A stretch of DNA of 64,000 bases from Rhodobiaceae bacterium (GTDB lineage Bacteria > Pseudomonadota > Alphaproteobacteria > Rhizobiales > Tepidamorphaceae): assembly GCA_020637855.1 (NCBI GenBank), contig JACKJR010000006.1:62001-126000 (forward strand). Reading direction: 5' to 3'. The first letter of the stretch is position 1, and every line of letters begins with the position of its first letter. Made by a program: the position numbers and the translations under genes. Shown piece by piece: positions 8,222 through 16,796 of this stretch. The notes under the pieces were generated by a model. The model saw only the letters and a program-made list of their open reading frames with translations. It searched no databases and had not been told where the DNA came from.

Positions 8222-8671
8222 GTGCTTAATGCAATACAAATGAACCTTGCAGCTTACAGCCAGCGGGCAACACTCCTGGTGGCTCTGTGGCTGGCGCTGT
8301 CCGCTCCGGCCTTTGCTGCCGAGCCGGGGCAATTGGACGCGATTCAAGCCCACACGCGCGCAGAAGCAGGCAAGCTGGTTCTGGTTGATGTGCGTACCGA
8401 AGAAGAATGGCGCGCCACCGGGATAGGCACGTCCGCCATTCCCATCTCGATGCTGGACCGGACGTTTCTGCAAAAGCTCGATGCGGCGGTTGCAGGAGAC
8501 AAGACAAGACCCGTGGCGCTGATCTGTGCCGGAGGGGTGCGCAGCGCGCTGGTTGCCCGCGCACTGGCGAATTACGGGTTCTCCCGCGTGTACGACGTTT
8601 CCGAGGGTATGGAGGGGTCGCGTGCCGGCCCCGGCTGGCTTGCCCGCAAATTGCCGCTCAAGCAGCCCTGA
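8222..8671 (+). CDS. Exported rhodanese-like sulfurtransferase
   Basis: A single-domain rhodanese of 149 residues with a signal peptide (hydrophobic core LLVALWLALSAPAFA, cleavage likely after AFA), so it acts in the periplasm. LVDVRTEEEW is the conserved substrate-side motif and CAGGVRSA is the active-site loop with the catalytic Cys and the CxxGxRS pattern. The GTG at 8222 was chosen because AAGGAAG lies eight bases upstream; an in-frame ATG at 8240 would also leave an intact signal peptide but has no ribosome-binding site. The substrate is unknown. It abuts, tail to tail with no gap, the ABC ATPase gene. Confidence 0.85.
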   Translation: MLNAIQMNLAAYSQRATLLVALWLALSAPAFAAEPGQLDAIQAHTRAEAGKLVLVDVRTEEEWRATGIGTSAIPISMLDRTFLQKLDAAVAGDKTRPVALICAGGVRSALVARALANYGFSRVYDVSEGMEGSRAGPGWLARKLPLKQP

Positions 8672-9436
8672 TCATGCGGAATCCATGTGTTCCCAGACCG
8701 GGCCGAACCGGTCGCTGCCGGATTGCCTGAGGCCGAACACCGTCTCGATGCATTCATCGTTCAGAGCATCATCCGGAGTTCCGTCAGCGGCGATGGTCCC
8801 GGAGTTCATGACCAGCAGCCTGTCGCAGTAGCGCGCTGCAAGGGCAAGGTCGTGGATGGCTGCAACAACCAGTTTTCCGCTATCGGAGATGTCGCGCAGG
8901 AGCTGCATCGTTTCGATCTGATAGCGCGGATCGAGCGCCGCGATTGGTTCATCGGCAATGAGCACCGGTGCCTCGACTGCAAGCGCGCGCGCCAGCAGGA
9001 CACGGGCGCGTTCGCCTCCCGACAGCGTATCGACCTGCCGGTTTGCCAGGTGCATGATCCCGGTCGCTGTCATGGCTTGACGGACCGCTTCGCGGCCCGT
9101 CGCCCGTTCGCCATCGCCATGAGGCAACCGGCCAAGCATGACAAGGTCGGTCGAGGAAACAGGCCAGGAGACGGACACGATCTGCGGCAGATAGGCGATC
9201 AGCCGCGCCCTTTGCAGCGGGTGCAGCACATTGACGGGTTCCGAGTTGAACAGGATTTGCCCGCCATGAGGCGCGACACCGGCCAGGGCGCGCAGCAGCG
9301 TCGTTTTCCCGGAACCATTCGGGCCGACAAGTCCGACAAGTCCGCTTTCCAGCACCAGACTGATATCGCGCACGATAGCCCCGGCAGATGCGTTGCGCGT
9401 TTCCATAACCGGGCTGCCGGAGATCAGGGAGTTCAT
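8672..9436 (-). CDS. FecE/FhuC-type ABC transporter ATP-binding protein
   Basis: A 254-residue ATPase of the iron-siderophore/cobalamin importer type. Motifs in order: Walker A GPNGSGKTT at about residue 39, signature LSGGERARVLLARAL, Walker B VLIADEPIAALD, and the H-loop AAIHDLALAARYCDRL. It follows its permease by two bases on the same transcript. No solute-binding protein, TonB receptor or riboswitch is nearby, so the substrate (ferric siderophore, haem or B12) cannot be decided. It could serve a binding protein encoded elsewhere. Confidence 0.93.
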   Translation of the reverse strand: MNSLISGSPVMETRNASAGAIVRDISLVLESGLVGLVGPNGSGKTTLLRALAGVAPHGGQILFNSEPVNVLHPLQRARLIAYLPQIVSVSWPVSSTDLVMLGRLPHGDGERATGREAVRQAMTATGIMHLANRQVDTLSGGERARVLLARALAVEAPVLIADEPIAALDPRYQIETMQLLRDISDSGKLVVAAIHDLALAARYCDRLLVMNSGTIAADGTPDDALNDECIETVFGLRQSGSDRFGPVWEHMDSA

Positions 9437-9438
9437 GA

Positions 9439-10422
9439 TTAGCCGATGTCCCGTCTGCGCCGCTCGCGGGCAACGAGCAGGAAGAAGAAGGGTGCGCCGA
9501 CCAACGCGGTGAGAACGCCGATCTTCAGTTCATCGATCGTCGGCAGGATGCGCACGCCGATATCCGCGAGGGTGAGCGTCGCAGCGCCTGCAAACGCGGA
9601 TGGCAGGAGCAGGGCGTCGGGGCGGCCGCCGACGAAGGGCCGGACAAGATGCGGGACCACGAGGCCGACAAAGCCGATGACGCCGGAAACCGCAACCTGG
9701 CCACCGACTGCTGCGGCGACCCCGCACAAAAGCGCGATGCGCCGCGTCGGGGTGTCGGTACCGAGCGAACGGGCGGTTTCTTCTCCAAGTGTCAGGGCCG
9801 CGACCAGCTTGCGCTGCGACAGCATCAGCATCATGCCGCCAGCCAGGAACGGCAGGGCAATCGCGACATGTATGGGGCCCCGGTCGGCGAAGGAACCGAG
9901 CAGCCAGAAGGCGATCTCGAGGGCAAGAAAGTCGTTCGGCGCGAGGTTGAGCGTCAGCGCAACGAGCGCACCGGCAAAGGTCGACAGCGCCAGTCCTGCG
10001 AGTATCACGGTCAGGGGGCGGGCATCGCGTCCCGACATCCACAGCAGCAGGGCAATCGATACGAGCGCCGCGAAGATGGACGACGATGGCAGGAGGAGTG
10101 ATCCTGTGCCGGCCATGCCCAGCGCGAGAACGACGACAGCCCCGAATGCGGCGGCGTTTCCGGTTCCCAGTAGGTCGGGGGACGCCAGCGGATTGCGCAG
10201 CAGGCCCTGAAGCGCGGCACCCGCCATGCCAAGCCCGGCGCCGCATAGAACCGTCAATACCGCGCGTGGCAACCGCAGATCCTGAACAATCAGCTTTGCC
10301 GCATCATCGCCGTGGCCGAGTAACGCTGCGATCACATCGACAGGAGAAAGCGGCGCGGGTCCCGTGGCCAGCGAAACCGCGAATGTGACAAGTGCTGCAG
10401 CGGCAAGGATAACGGAAGGCAT
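9439..10422 (-). CDS. FecCD-family ABC transporter permease
   Basis: A 327-residue polytopic membrane protein of the FecCD/BtuC family with about nine or ten hydrophobic segments. Recognisable motifs are LRLPRAVLTVLCGAGLGMAG, GLLRNPLASPDLLGTGNAAA, and the ATPase-contacting GFVGLVVPHLVRPFVG near residue 270. It should form the homodimeric membrane channel for the ATPase encoded two bases downstream. The gene begins with its own upstream region of about 110 bases after the TadE-like gene. No periplasmic binding protein gene accompanies it. Confidence 0.94.
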   Translation of the reverse strand: MPSVILAAAALVTFAVSLATGPAPLSPVDVIAALLGHGDDAAKLIVQDLRLPRAVLTVLCGAGLGMAGAALQGLLRNPLASPDLLGTGNAAAFGAVVVLALGMAGTGSLLLPSSSIFAALVSIALLLWMSGRDARPLTVILAGLALSTFAGALVALTLNLAPNDFLALEIAFWLLGSFADRGPIHVAIALPFLAGGMMLMLSQRKLVAALTLGEETARSLGTDTPTRRIALLCGVAAAVGGQVAVSGVIGFVGLVVPHLVRPFVGGRPDALLLPSAFAGAATLTLADIGVRILPTIDELKIGVLTALVGAPFFFLLVARERRRRDIG

Positions 10423-10470
10423 GGTGCGCGGCGGCTCCGCAGATCAGGGTCCACTGGCTCTTAAACGACA

Positions 10471-10495
10471 GCGGCCGCCCGGTGAAGGCGGCCGC
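10471..10495. terminator. Possible hairpin terminator downstream of TadE-like gene
   Basis: A perfect 9-bp inverted repeat (10471-10479 with 10487-10495; GCGGCCGCC ... GGCGGCCGC, 7-base loop) lies between the TadE-like gene and the FecCD permease, both on the minus strand. No good T-run follows on either strand, so it may be a weak terminator or a transcript-stabilising hairpin. Confidence 0.4.
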
Positions 10496-10530
10496 GTGAA
10501 GTTTTATCCAGGGTCCCGACCTGAGGGTTG

Positions 10531-11148
10531 TTACTTGCGCTCCACCGAATCGCTGGAACGCGGGACGTGGTAGTAACTGTCCTCGAAGTCGATCGCGCTC
10601 GTAATGATCTGACCGAAGAGCGGCGTGAACGTGTAGTTTGCCTCGGTGAAAATCACGGTCGATGCGTTGGCCGCGATGCTCTCGGGCACAAGCAGGATGG
10701 TGTCTTTTGCATAAGCGGGTTTGCTTTTACCATCACTCCACAGCACCTTGGCCTTGCGCTTTTCACCTTGCTTTTCATTGGTGATCTCAAGGCTGGAAAC
10801 ACGCAGCTTGATGCTGGATGTGTCATAGGGTGACATCAGCGCATTCGCGATATCGAAAATGTTGTTGATCTCTGACGTCGTGATTTCTTCGGTCTGCGCT
10901 ACAAGGTCACCGATAGAACTCGCCATGACGGAGACCTTGCGGTCGGCCATGACGGCCTGGGTCAGATCGACAGAACCGAGATAGGCGGTCACCATCAGCG
11001 GCGCGATCAACGCGAATTCGACGGCTGCGACACCACGCTGCTCGTCGATGAAGCGCCCGACAAGCGGCAGTTTCCGCAGCATTCTGGCACACGCGGTTTG
11101 CGGCGCTGATGCAGAACGCGAAGTCCCGGCGGAGAGTATCCTTGTCAT
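10531..11148 (-). CDS. TadE/TadG-like pilus-associated protein
   Basis: A 205-residue protein with a basic N-terminus, then RGVAAVEFALIAPLMVTAY, the TadE-like processing and membrane segment (glycine before the hydrophobic helix, Glu at +5) at about residues 38-60. TadE/F proteins are minor pseudopilins cut by the prepilin peptidase and inserted in the inner membrane; the rest (about 145 residues) would be periplasmic. It lies ten bases downstream of a second TadE-like gene, forming a minus-strand pair next to the flp-cpa locus. The long C-terminal domain has no motif I recognise. Confidence 0.82.
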   Translation of the reverse strand: MTRILSAGTSRSASAPQTACARMLRKLPLVGRFIDEQRGVAAVEFALIAPLMVTAYLGSVDLTQAVMADRKVSVMASSIGDLVAQTEEITTSEINNIFDIANALMSPYDTSSIKLRVSSLEITNEKQGEKRKAKVLWSDGKSKPAYAKDTILLVPESIAANASTVIFTEANYTFTPLFGQIITSAIDFEDSYYHVPRSSDSVERK

Positions 11149-11158
11149 GTTCGTTGCC

Positions 11159-11734
11159 TCAGAACGGCTCGTTGCGGAAAGTCAGCGCGCTGGTCAGCAT
11201 GAAGTTGCCGTTGGCGAGGTCGCCAAGGTTCACGCTATCGTGTCCGGAAACCGCCATCAGTGGCACCCATACGGGCCACTCGTAGAAGACACGAACGACC
11301 ACAATGTCCTCACGTCCGCCCATGTCGAATGTGAAGTTGTCGTCGTTCAGTTCGCCGTTTTCGATCGGTTTGCTCATGTTGGCAGAACCGAAGTCATTGT
11401 AGGTTCTGACATCGACCATGAGGCCACTCTGGCAGTCGAACAATGTTCCGGTGGACTGACAGATCGCGTCCTTGAAATCGGAAGCCGAATAGCCGGCTGA
11501 CTGGGCCTGCCCTGTGCGGATCAGGCGCGCGGCTTCCGCGGTCGCGTTATCGAGAACCTGCCCGGTGAAAAAGATCAGGCCGATCTGGATAATGGCGAAC
11601 ATCAGCGCGAAGAAGGGCGCTGCTATGATTCCGAATTCGACCGCTGTCGCGCCGCTCTGGTCGCTGACAAAACGGTTCCCGCATGCCTGCTTTATGGCGG
11701 ATACACCGCCTGCGGTCCTGCAATTGTTACGCAT
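11159..11734 (-). CDS. TadE-like minor pseudopilin
   Basis: A 191-residue protein with QSGATAVEFGIIAAPFFALM at about residues 27-46, the TadE signature: Gly cleavage site, Glu at +5, then a single hydrophobic helix. It is predicted to be processed by the CpaA peptidase and to assist Flp pilus assembly. Two cysteines (in DAICQSTGTLFDCQSG) could form a periplasmic disulfide. The ATG at 11734 is preferred, since the open extension upstream to 11878 looks unlike protein. It is followed by the second TadE-like gene ten bases later. Confidence 0.85.
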   Translation of the reverse strand: MRNNCRTAGGVSAIKQACGNRFVSDQSGATAVEFGIIAAPFFALMFAIIQIGLIFFTGQVLDNATAEAARLIRTGQAQSAGYSASDFKDAICQSTGTLFDCQSGLMVDVRTYNDFGSANMSKPIENGELNDDNFTFDMGGREDIVVVRVFYEWPVWVPLMAVSGHDSVNLGDLANGNFMLTSALTFRNEPF

Positions 11735-11920
11735 CACTTGAAAACCAAGATTCCGCCCATACGGCGACCTGAAACGGACTTGCCGTAGCACGCGGTCGCA
11801 TCCGCCGGATTGGCGGATTGCATGATTTATACATGCGAAGAGTTGCTGAACCCTTCTGCCAACGCTGTGAAATTGCAATTCGAGGCTAACGAATGACTAA
11901 CCTGTCGCCGTAGCTGACGG

Positions 11921-12400
11921 TTACTGCTTCGCCTGTGCACGGCCCATGTCAATCGTGCCGGCAACCTGGGCCTGCAGATTGGTGAAGGCTTCCGTGGCAT
12001 CGCCAGCACGCAGGGTCCGTTCGCAGACTGGAGCGCATGTGTAGGACAAGCGGTTCGCGCCCTTGTGGATGGTCAGCGTGTCGGAGGGGGTGGAGACCGC
12101 AAGGTCGACCTCGTGGACAATTTTGCCGAGCGCGTCCAGCACGATCAGGTTCGTCTCTCCGAACGACTTGCCGGTGATGATGAGTGTCGTCTGGTCGTAG
12201 ACGGAAGCATCCGCGATGGTCGGGTTGCCGATGATGACGGTATCGACGGGAACATCGATACGCACGAGCCGCGCGCGGTCGACGCCGACGAGCAGTTTCT
12301 CGGCCATGGCCGCAGAAGAGATGAACATGCCCGACATGCCGGCGATTACCGACAAAGCCGCGGCGGCAAACGAACGGGTCATTCTTGCGGACATGAACAT
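11921..12400 (-). CDS. Stand-alone CpaC N-terminal-domain pilus protein
   Basis: A 159-residue exported protein with a signal peptide (MTRSFAAAALSVIAGMSGMF..., cleavage near AAMAE). The mature part, from KLLVGVDRARLVRIDVP through NPTIADASVYD to GKSFGETNLIVLD, matches the N-terminal domain of the CpaC/RcpA secretin encoded at 14584, but no secretin channel domain follows. The ATG at 12400 has GGCAGGAG eight bases upstream, which decides this start over upstream options. It probably works in the periplasm alongside the secretin. A Cys pair (TCAPVCER) near the C-terminus is notable. The extra gene may modulate secretin assembly, which is inference. Confidence 0.8.
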   Translation of the reverse strand: MFMSARMTRSFAAAALSVIAGMSGMFISSAAMAEKLLVGVDRARLVRIDVPVDTVIIGNPTIADASVYDQTTLIITGKSFGETNLIVLDALGKIVHEVDLAVSTPSDTLTIHKGANRLSYTCAPVCERTLRAGDATEAFTNLQAQVAGTIDMGRAQAKQ

Positions 12401-12811
12401 CAAGAGCACTCCTGCCGTGTTGCGGCGCGGATGGCCGCAGGCAACTTCCCTCATATAAGCCCGGGATTGGTTAATCATTCGAAAATGCATGGATGACGGC
12501 CCTGAGCCCTCGGCTGTCCGGGTGCCACCGGGGCCGCCGGCGCGCCTGTATGAATCTATAAAGAGGCGTTTTGTAAGCCGTGCCGGCTCATGCATGGCCC
12601 GTCGCCCAGGAAGGCCGTCGGCCGTTCGTGCGAGGGAATTGTCGCCGTTTTCTTGACCCCACGTTAACTGCGATTGCCGTTGTTGCCAGAAAACACTTTT
12701 TTAGCCGTTCCAGTTAAGCGCTCGGAAAGACCCCGCGAGTAGCTTCCTCATCGTACAAGGCGGAACACATACCGCCTGACAAACAACGGTTGGAACTAGG
12801 AGTAGAGTACA
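12401..12811. other. Divergent promoter region of the pilus locus
   Basis: About 410 bases separate the minus-strand pilus genes from flp. Both directions must be transcribed from here. The stretch is less GC-rich than its surroundings near 12650-12715 (TTGACC at 12653, then an A/T-rich run with a six-T tract), a plausible but unproven flp promoter. GGAACTAGGAG just before flp is the ribosome-binding site. I see no gene here. Confidence 0.5.
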
Positions 12812-12973
12812 ATGAAAGCCGTCTTCAAGAATTTCGCCAAGGATGAGTCCGGTGCAACCGCCATCGAGTATGGCCTGATTGCCGCCGGTATCTCGGTTGC
12901 CATCGTCGTGGTTGTCGGCCAGGTCGGTTCGGCTCTGACGGGCACCTTCACGACCGTCAAGGACAAGCTCTAA
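12812..12973 (+). CDS. flp: Flp/Fap type IVb pilin
   Basis: A 53-residue major pilin. The short leader ends in DESG, followed by the processing and assembly motif ATAIEYGLIAAG with the Glu-Tyr pair at +5/+6 that defines Flp pilins, then a single hydrophobic helix (ISVAIVVVVGQVGSAL). CpaA (encoded just downstream) would cleave after the glycine; pilin monomers form the adhesive Tad pilus filament. The ribosome-binding site is TAGGAG about nine bases before ATG. A strong terminator follows, so flp can be made in excess of the downstream machinery. Confidence 0.96.
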   Translation: MKAVFKNFAKDESGATAIEYGLIAAGISVAIVVVVGQVGSALTGTFTTVKDKL

Positions 12974-12998
12974 GGGCTTTCCGGCACGAACGTGCCAG

Positions 12999-13034
12999 GG
13001 CCGCTGCGGTTTCCGCAGCGGCCTTTTTCTTTTT
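12999..13034 (+). terminator. Intrinsic terminator after flp
   Basis: An 11-bp perfect stem (GGCCGCTGCGG 12999-13009, TTT loop, CCGCAGCGGCC 13013-13023) is followed by TTTTTCTTTTT, a textbook rho-independent terminator. A smaller hairpin (GGCACG-aa-CGTGCC) lies just before it at 12983-12996. Partial read-through would set the ratio of pilin to assembly proteins. Confidence 0.95.
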
Positions 13035-13142
13035 GGGGCCTGTCAGCGCGGGAAAACCGAATGTTTAGGGTCGGCTGCTACTGTGCCGCCCATAAGCCTT
13101 CCACGGTGGCAAGGCTCACGAGAAACAGTAACTAGGGTCGAC

Positions 13143-13646
13143 ATGGTGAAACTGCTGTTCGTCTACGCTTTTCCGTTCGCCATGGCGATGGCGGCATTTC
13201 TCGATTTGCTGACGATGAAACTGCCGAACCGCTTCGTGATAGCGTTTGCCCTGCTGTTTTTCCCCGCAGCACTTGCGGTTGGATTGCCGCTTGCCGAGGT
13301 CGGCATGCACCTGGCAGCCGGCGCAGCCATGCTTGCAGTATCGTTCATGCTTTTCATTCCCGGCTGGATCGGCGGCGGCGACGCAAAATTCTTTGCAGCC
13401 GTTGCGCTTTGGCTGGGTTGGGGCCCCTTGCTTGAATACGCGCTCCTGTCCGGAATTCTCGGCGGATTCCTGACCCTGGCACTGGTCAGCATGCGCGCTG
13501 TCCCGCTGCCGGCGTTTCTGGTCAAACAGGAATGGGCCTACAGGCTGCATCATCCCGATACCGGCGTTCCCTATGGCATCGCCATGGCTTTCGCGGGTCT
13601 GCTTGTTTTTCCCGAGTCCTCATGGGGCGCGGCAATCGGGTTGTAA
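13143..13646 (+). CDS. cpaA: Prepilin peptidase CpaA/TadV
   Basis: A 167-residue polytopic membrane aspartic protease of the A24 family that cleaves the Flp leader and probably the TadE-like proteins. The catalytic aspartates are in FLDLLTMKLPN (residue 21 region) and in the GGGDAKFFA motif near residue 81, matching the D...GxGDxK pattern. About five hydrophobic segments are visible. The ATG at 13143 was chosen over an open extension upstream because it gives a normal length for the short TadV class that lacks the methylase domain. Confidence 0.92.
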   Translation: MVKLLFVYAFPFAMAMAAFLDLLTMKLPNRFVIAFALLFFPAALAVGLPLAEVGMHLAAGAAMLAVSFMLFIPGWIGGGDAKFFAAVALWLGWGPLLEYALLSGILGGFLTLALVSMRAVPLPAFLVKQEWAYRLHHPDTGVPYGIAMAFAGLLVFPESSWGAAIGL

Positions 13647-13768
13647 AACTCGTTCTGCTGCGATTGCCATCGCCGCCGATTGATTAGACCTCGTTAACCA
13701 TAATTTGACTCTCGGCGATCTAAGCTCCGGCACGAGTAGTCCCAGTGCCAGTAGTCCGGAGCATAGTC

Positions 13769-14569
13769 ATGCGTTCTGCACGGTTGATCATTCTCGCTAT
13801 CGCGCTTGTCGCGGGCGTTGTTGCGTTCATGCTTGTCCGCAACATCTCCAAGGCTCCCGAAACCGAGGTTGTCGAGGTCTCCAAGACCATCGACGTCATG
13901 CAGGTTCTGGTTGCCGCCAAGGACATGAAGCCGGGCAGCGTGATCTCGCCCAAGGATCTTGAATGGCAGGACTGGCCGCAATCCAGCATTCCCAATCTCG
14001 TCCGCAAGGATGAAAAACCCGACGCCATGGATGCGATGAAGGGCGCTGTTGTGCGCTCCGAGCTCGTCAAGGGTGAGCCGATCCGCATGTCGAAGGTCGT
14101 CAATGTCGGCTCCGGTGGATACCTCTCGGCCGTGCTGCCGCCCGGCAAGCGCGCGATCTCGACCGCGGTTTCACCCGAAACCGGAGCGGGCGGCTTCATT
14201 CTTCCCAACGATCGTGTGGACGTCATTTTGACGCGCCGCGAATCCGATCCCTATCAGGACGGCAAGGAGACGATCGTATCCGACACAGTTCTCACGAATG
14301 CGCGGGTTCTGGCGATCGACCAGACGGTCGAGGAGAAAAACGGCGAGACGGTCGTCGTGGGTTCCGTCGCGACGCTGGAACTCGACCCCGAACAGGCGGA
14401 GACGCTCGCGCTTGCGCAGCGCATGGGCGAACTGTCGCTGACCTTGCGTTCGATCCTCGATGGCAAGGAACCCAGTGACTCCGCCAAGAGCCTGAACCCG
14501 GCCCGCAAGGGCAACACCGTCAGGATGGTGCGCTTTGGCGTCGCCAGCCAGGTTACCAGCGCGCAGTGA
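13769..14569 (+). CDS. cpaB: Tad pilus assembly protein CpaB/RcpC
   Basis: A 266-residue periplasmic protein anchored by an N-terminal helix (LIILAIALVAGVVAFMLV). It has the SAF-domain-like region VLVAAKDMKPGSVISPKDLEW, used in CpaB/RcpC proteins, and AVSPETGAGGFILPNDRVDVILTRR, typical of the family. CpaB helps the CpaC secretin assemble or gate in the outer membrane. Start ATG at 13769 was chosen because it places the membrane helix directly after MRSAR. The stop (14567-14569) lies just before the cpaC start. Confidence 0.93.
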   Translation: MRSARLIILAIALVAGVVAFMLVRNISKAPETEVVEVSKTIDVMQVLVAAKDMKPGSVISPKDLEWQDWPQSSIPNLVRKDEKPDAMDAMKGAVVRSELVKGEPIRMSKVVNVGSGGYLSAVLPPGKRAISTAVSPETGAGGFILPNDRVDVILTRRESDPYQDGKETIVSDTVLTNARVLAIDQTVEEKNGETVVVGSVATLELDPEQAETLALAQRMGELSLTLRSILDGKEPSDSAKSLNPARKGNTVRMVRFGVASQVTSAQ

Positions 14570-14583
14570 CAGCGAGTGTGAGA

Positions 14584-16044
14584 ATGACCATGTCGAAAGC
14601 GCAGACAAGCAATCGGTCCCAGCGGGCTGCAGTCTTCCTGAAACGGATGCTTGCCGCCGCGTGCCTGGTATCGGCTACTTTGGTGGGCTCTTCCCTGCCG
14701 AATGCGGTGAAGGCTGCCGATCAGACCGTCGAGCTTGGTGAATACGGCGCACGCTCCGTCAAACTCGGCCTCAACAAGTCGCTTGTCGTCGATCTGCCGC
14801 GTGACGCGCGCGATGTGCTTGTTTCAAGCCCGAAGATTGCCGATGCGGTCATGCGCTCGACACGCCGTGCCTATCTGATCGGCATGGAAGCAGGCGAGAC
14901 CAACGTCTTCTTCTTCGACGAAAACGGCGAACAGATCGCTGCGCTGGAAGTGGTCGTGTCGCGTGACCTGGCTCCGCTGGGCAAGACGATCGCGCAGCTG
15001 ATTCCCGGTTCCAGTGTCCGCGCCGAGGCAATGAACGACAACATCGTTCTGACAGGCAGCGTGCGCACGCCGCTCGATGCCCAGAAGGCGTTCGACATTG
15101 CGGCACGGTTTGTCGGCGACAAAGAGAAAGTGATGTCGATGATCAGCGCCGAAGGCTCCGAGCAGGTCGCGGTCAAGGTGCGGATCGTCGAGGTCAAGCG
15201 GGCATCGCTGAAGCAGTTCGGCATCGATTTCCCCTCCGCTATCAATAGCGTTGCGACCAATATCTTCTCGGCCAGTGCCATTGCCGGCGGGTTCAGCACC
15301 ACGAACGCGTTCGGAGCCACCAATTCGACACCGTCGAATTATCTCTATGGAACCTGGAGCGGCAGCAATGGTGACTCGGTCAGCGTGATTATTCGTGCGC
15401 TGGAGAAGCAAGGCATGCTGCGCATATTGGCCGAGCCGACTTTGTCGGCGATTTCCGGTGAATCCGCGAAGTTCCTGGCTGGCGGTGAGTTCCCGGTTCC
15501 CGTTGGCCGTGACAGCGATGGCAACATCATCATCGAGTACAAGGAATTCGGTGTCGGGCTCGGCATCAGCCCGGTCGTCATGTCCGGTGAGCGCATATCC
15601 CTGCGCGTGTCCTCGGAAGTGTCGGAACTCTCCGATGAGGATCAGATCACCCTTGGCTCGATCACGATTCCCTCGATCACGGTGCGCCGTGCGGAAACGA
15701 CGGTGGAGATGCCGTCCGGTGGATCGCTTGTCATTGCAGGCCTGATCAAGCAGGACCGCAACCAGGTCATCAACGGTTTGCCGGTGGTCAAGGATCTGCC
15801 GGTACTGGGGGCGCTGTTCCGTTCGACCGACTTCGTCAACAACGAAACCGAGATGGTCGCGATCGTGACCCCCTATCTCGTCAAGGCCGTGGCGAACCGC
15901 GAGCTGTCAAGCCCGGATGAAAATCTGCACCCGCCTTCCGATTTCGAGAATTACCTGCTGGGCCGCCTCAACAAGATTTATGGCGTTTCCGGCGCACAGC
16001 CCGAAGGACCCTATCACGGTCAGTTCGGGTTCATCGTCAAGTAA
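14584..16044 (+). CDS. cpaC: Tad pilus outer-membrane secretin
   Basis: A 486-residue secretin forming the outer-membrane channel for the Flp pilus. After a signal peptide (hydrophobic MLAAACLVSATLVGSSLP, ending near VKAAD) comes the N-domain (LGLNKSLVVDLPRDARDVLV), a BON-like segment, and the secretin core with VKVRIVEVKRASLKQFGIDF, LSAISGESAKFLAGGEFPVPV and the C-terminal SGGSLVIAGLIKQD beta-barrel signature. The ATG at 14584 is my choice; GTG at 14566 overlapping the cpaB stop and ATG at 14590 are alternatives, since no clear ribosome-binding site decides. It is a tight operon member. Confidence 0.94.
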   Translation: MTMSKAQTSNRSQRAAVFLKRMLAAACLVSATLVGSSLPNAVKAADQTVELGEYGARSVKLGLNKSLVVDLPRDARDVLVSSPKIADAVMRSTRRAYLIGMEAGETNVFFFDENGEQIAALEVVVSRDLAPLGKTIAQLIPGSSVRAEAMNDNIVLTGSVRTPLDAQKAFDIAARFVGDKEKVMSMISAEGSEQVAVKVRIVEVKRASLKQFGIDFPSAINSVATNIFSASAIAGGFSTTNAFGATNSTPSNYLYGTWSGSNGDSVSVIIRALEKQGMLRILAEPTLSAISGESAKFLAGGEFPVPVGRDSDGNIIIEYKEFGVGLGISPVVMSGERISLRVSSEVSELSDEDQITLGSITIPSITVRRAETTVEMPSGGSLVIAGLIKQDRNQVINGLPVVKDLPVLGALFRSTDFVNNETEMVAIVTPYLVKAVANRELSSPDENLHPPSDFENYLLGRLNKIYGVSGAQPEGPYHGQFGFIVK

Positions 16045-16067
16045 GCCGCGAGCCGGTGGAGAGTAGA

Positions 16068-16796
16068 ATGTATCGTACCGCGAAGATGGTTCCGCCCGCA
16101 CCGCTGATGCGCCGCGCCGCGCTGGGTATGGCGCTTGTGGCGGTCGCGACAACATTGTCCGGCTGCAAGATGAGCTCGGCGGAACGCACCAGCGCCCTGC
16201 CGTTGGGCTACGAGGAACGCCATCCGATCACGGTTGGTTATCAACCTGTCGGGATCATCGTCTATGCCGATCCCTATGCGGGCGGTCTGAGCCGCGAAGA
16301 CGAAACCGAAGTGGCAGCACTCGCCCGCCAGTACCGCAATACGGGACAGGGCGCGATTTACCTGCAGGCGCCGAGCGGCTCGGGGATCGAATCTGCCGTG
16401 CATGCAAGCGCAGCGCAGATCAGGCAGGTGCTCGGCCGGGAAGGCGTGGACCCCTCCGTATTGGCGGTACACACATACCGTACGGATGGCGGCCGCGGTC
16501 CTGTGCCCATGAAGATCGTCTTCTACCGTTACTCGGCTGAAGCTGGCCCGTGCGGTGAATGGCCCAAGAACGTCAGCCGCAATCCGCGCAACGTCGAATA
16601 TCACAATCTGGGGTGCGCATCGCAGCGCAACCTGGCCGCCATGGTCGAGGATCCGCGCGATCTTCTCGGGCCGCGTGGCGAGGGACCGCGCGACGCCATG
16701 CGCCGCGCAACCGTCCAGGACAAGTACCGCAAGGGCGAGGATACCGGAACGTCCTATTCGGATGATGGCGCCAGTGTCAGCGAGGTCGGCAACTGA
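16068..16796 (+). CDS. cpaD: Tad pilus assembly lipoprotein CpaD
   Basis: A 242-residue protein with a lipoprotein signal: hydrophobic AALGMALVAVATTLSGC, with the lipidated Cys in the LSGC lipobox. The mature part carries GYEERHPITVGYQ and the C-terminal NPRNVEYHNLGCASQRNLAAM block that defines CpaD. CpaD is thought to act at the outer membrane with the CpaC secretin. A GGAGAG ribosome-binding site precedes the ATG at 16068. The stop overlaps the cpaE start by one base. Confidence 0.93.
   Translation: MYRTAKMVPPAPLMRRAALGMALVAVATTLSGCKMSSAERTSALPLGYEERHPITVGYQPVGIIVYADPYAGGLSREDETEVAALARQYRNTGQGAIYLQAPSGSGIESAVHASAAQIRQVLGREGVDPSVLAVHTYRTDGGRGPVPMKIVFYRYSAEAGPCGEWPKNVSRNPRNVEYHNLGCASQRNLAAMVEDPRDLLGPRGEGPRDAMRRATVQDKYRKGEDTGTSYSDDGASVSEVGN

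Noticed and set aside
10423..10530. Cobalamin or other riboswitch before the FecCD permease
   Set aside because: The gap is only about 108 bases and lacks the conserved B12-box; it holds just a simple hairpin.
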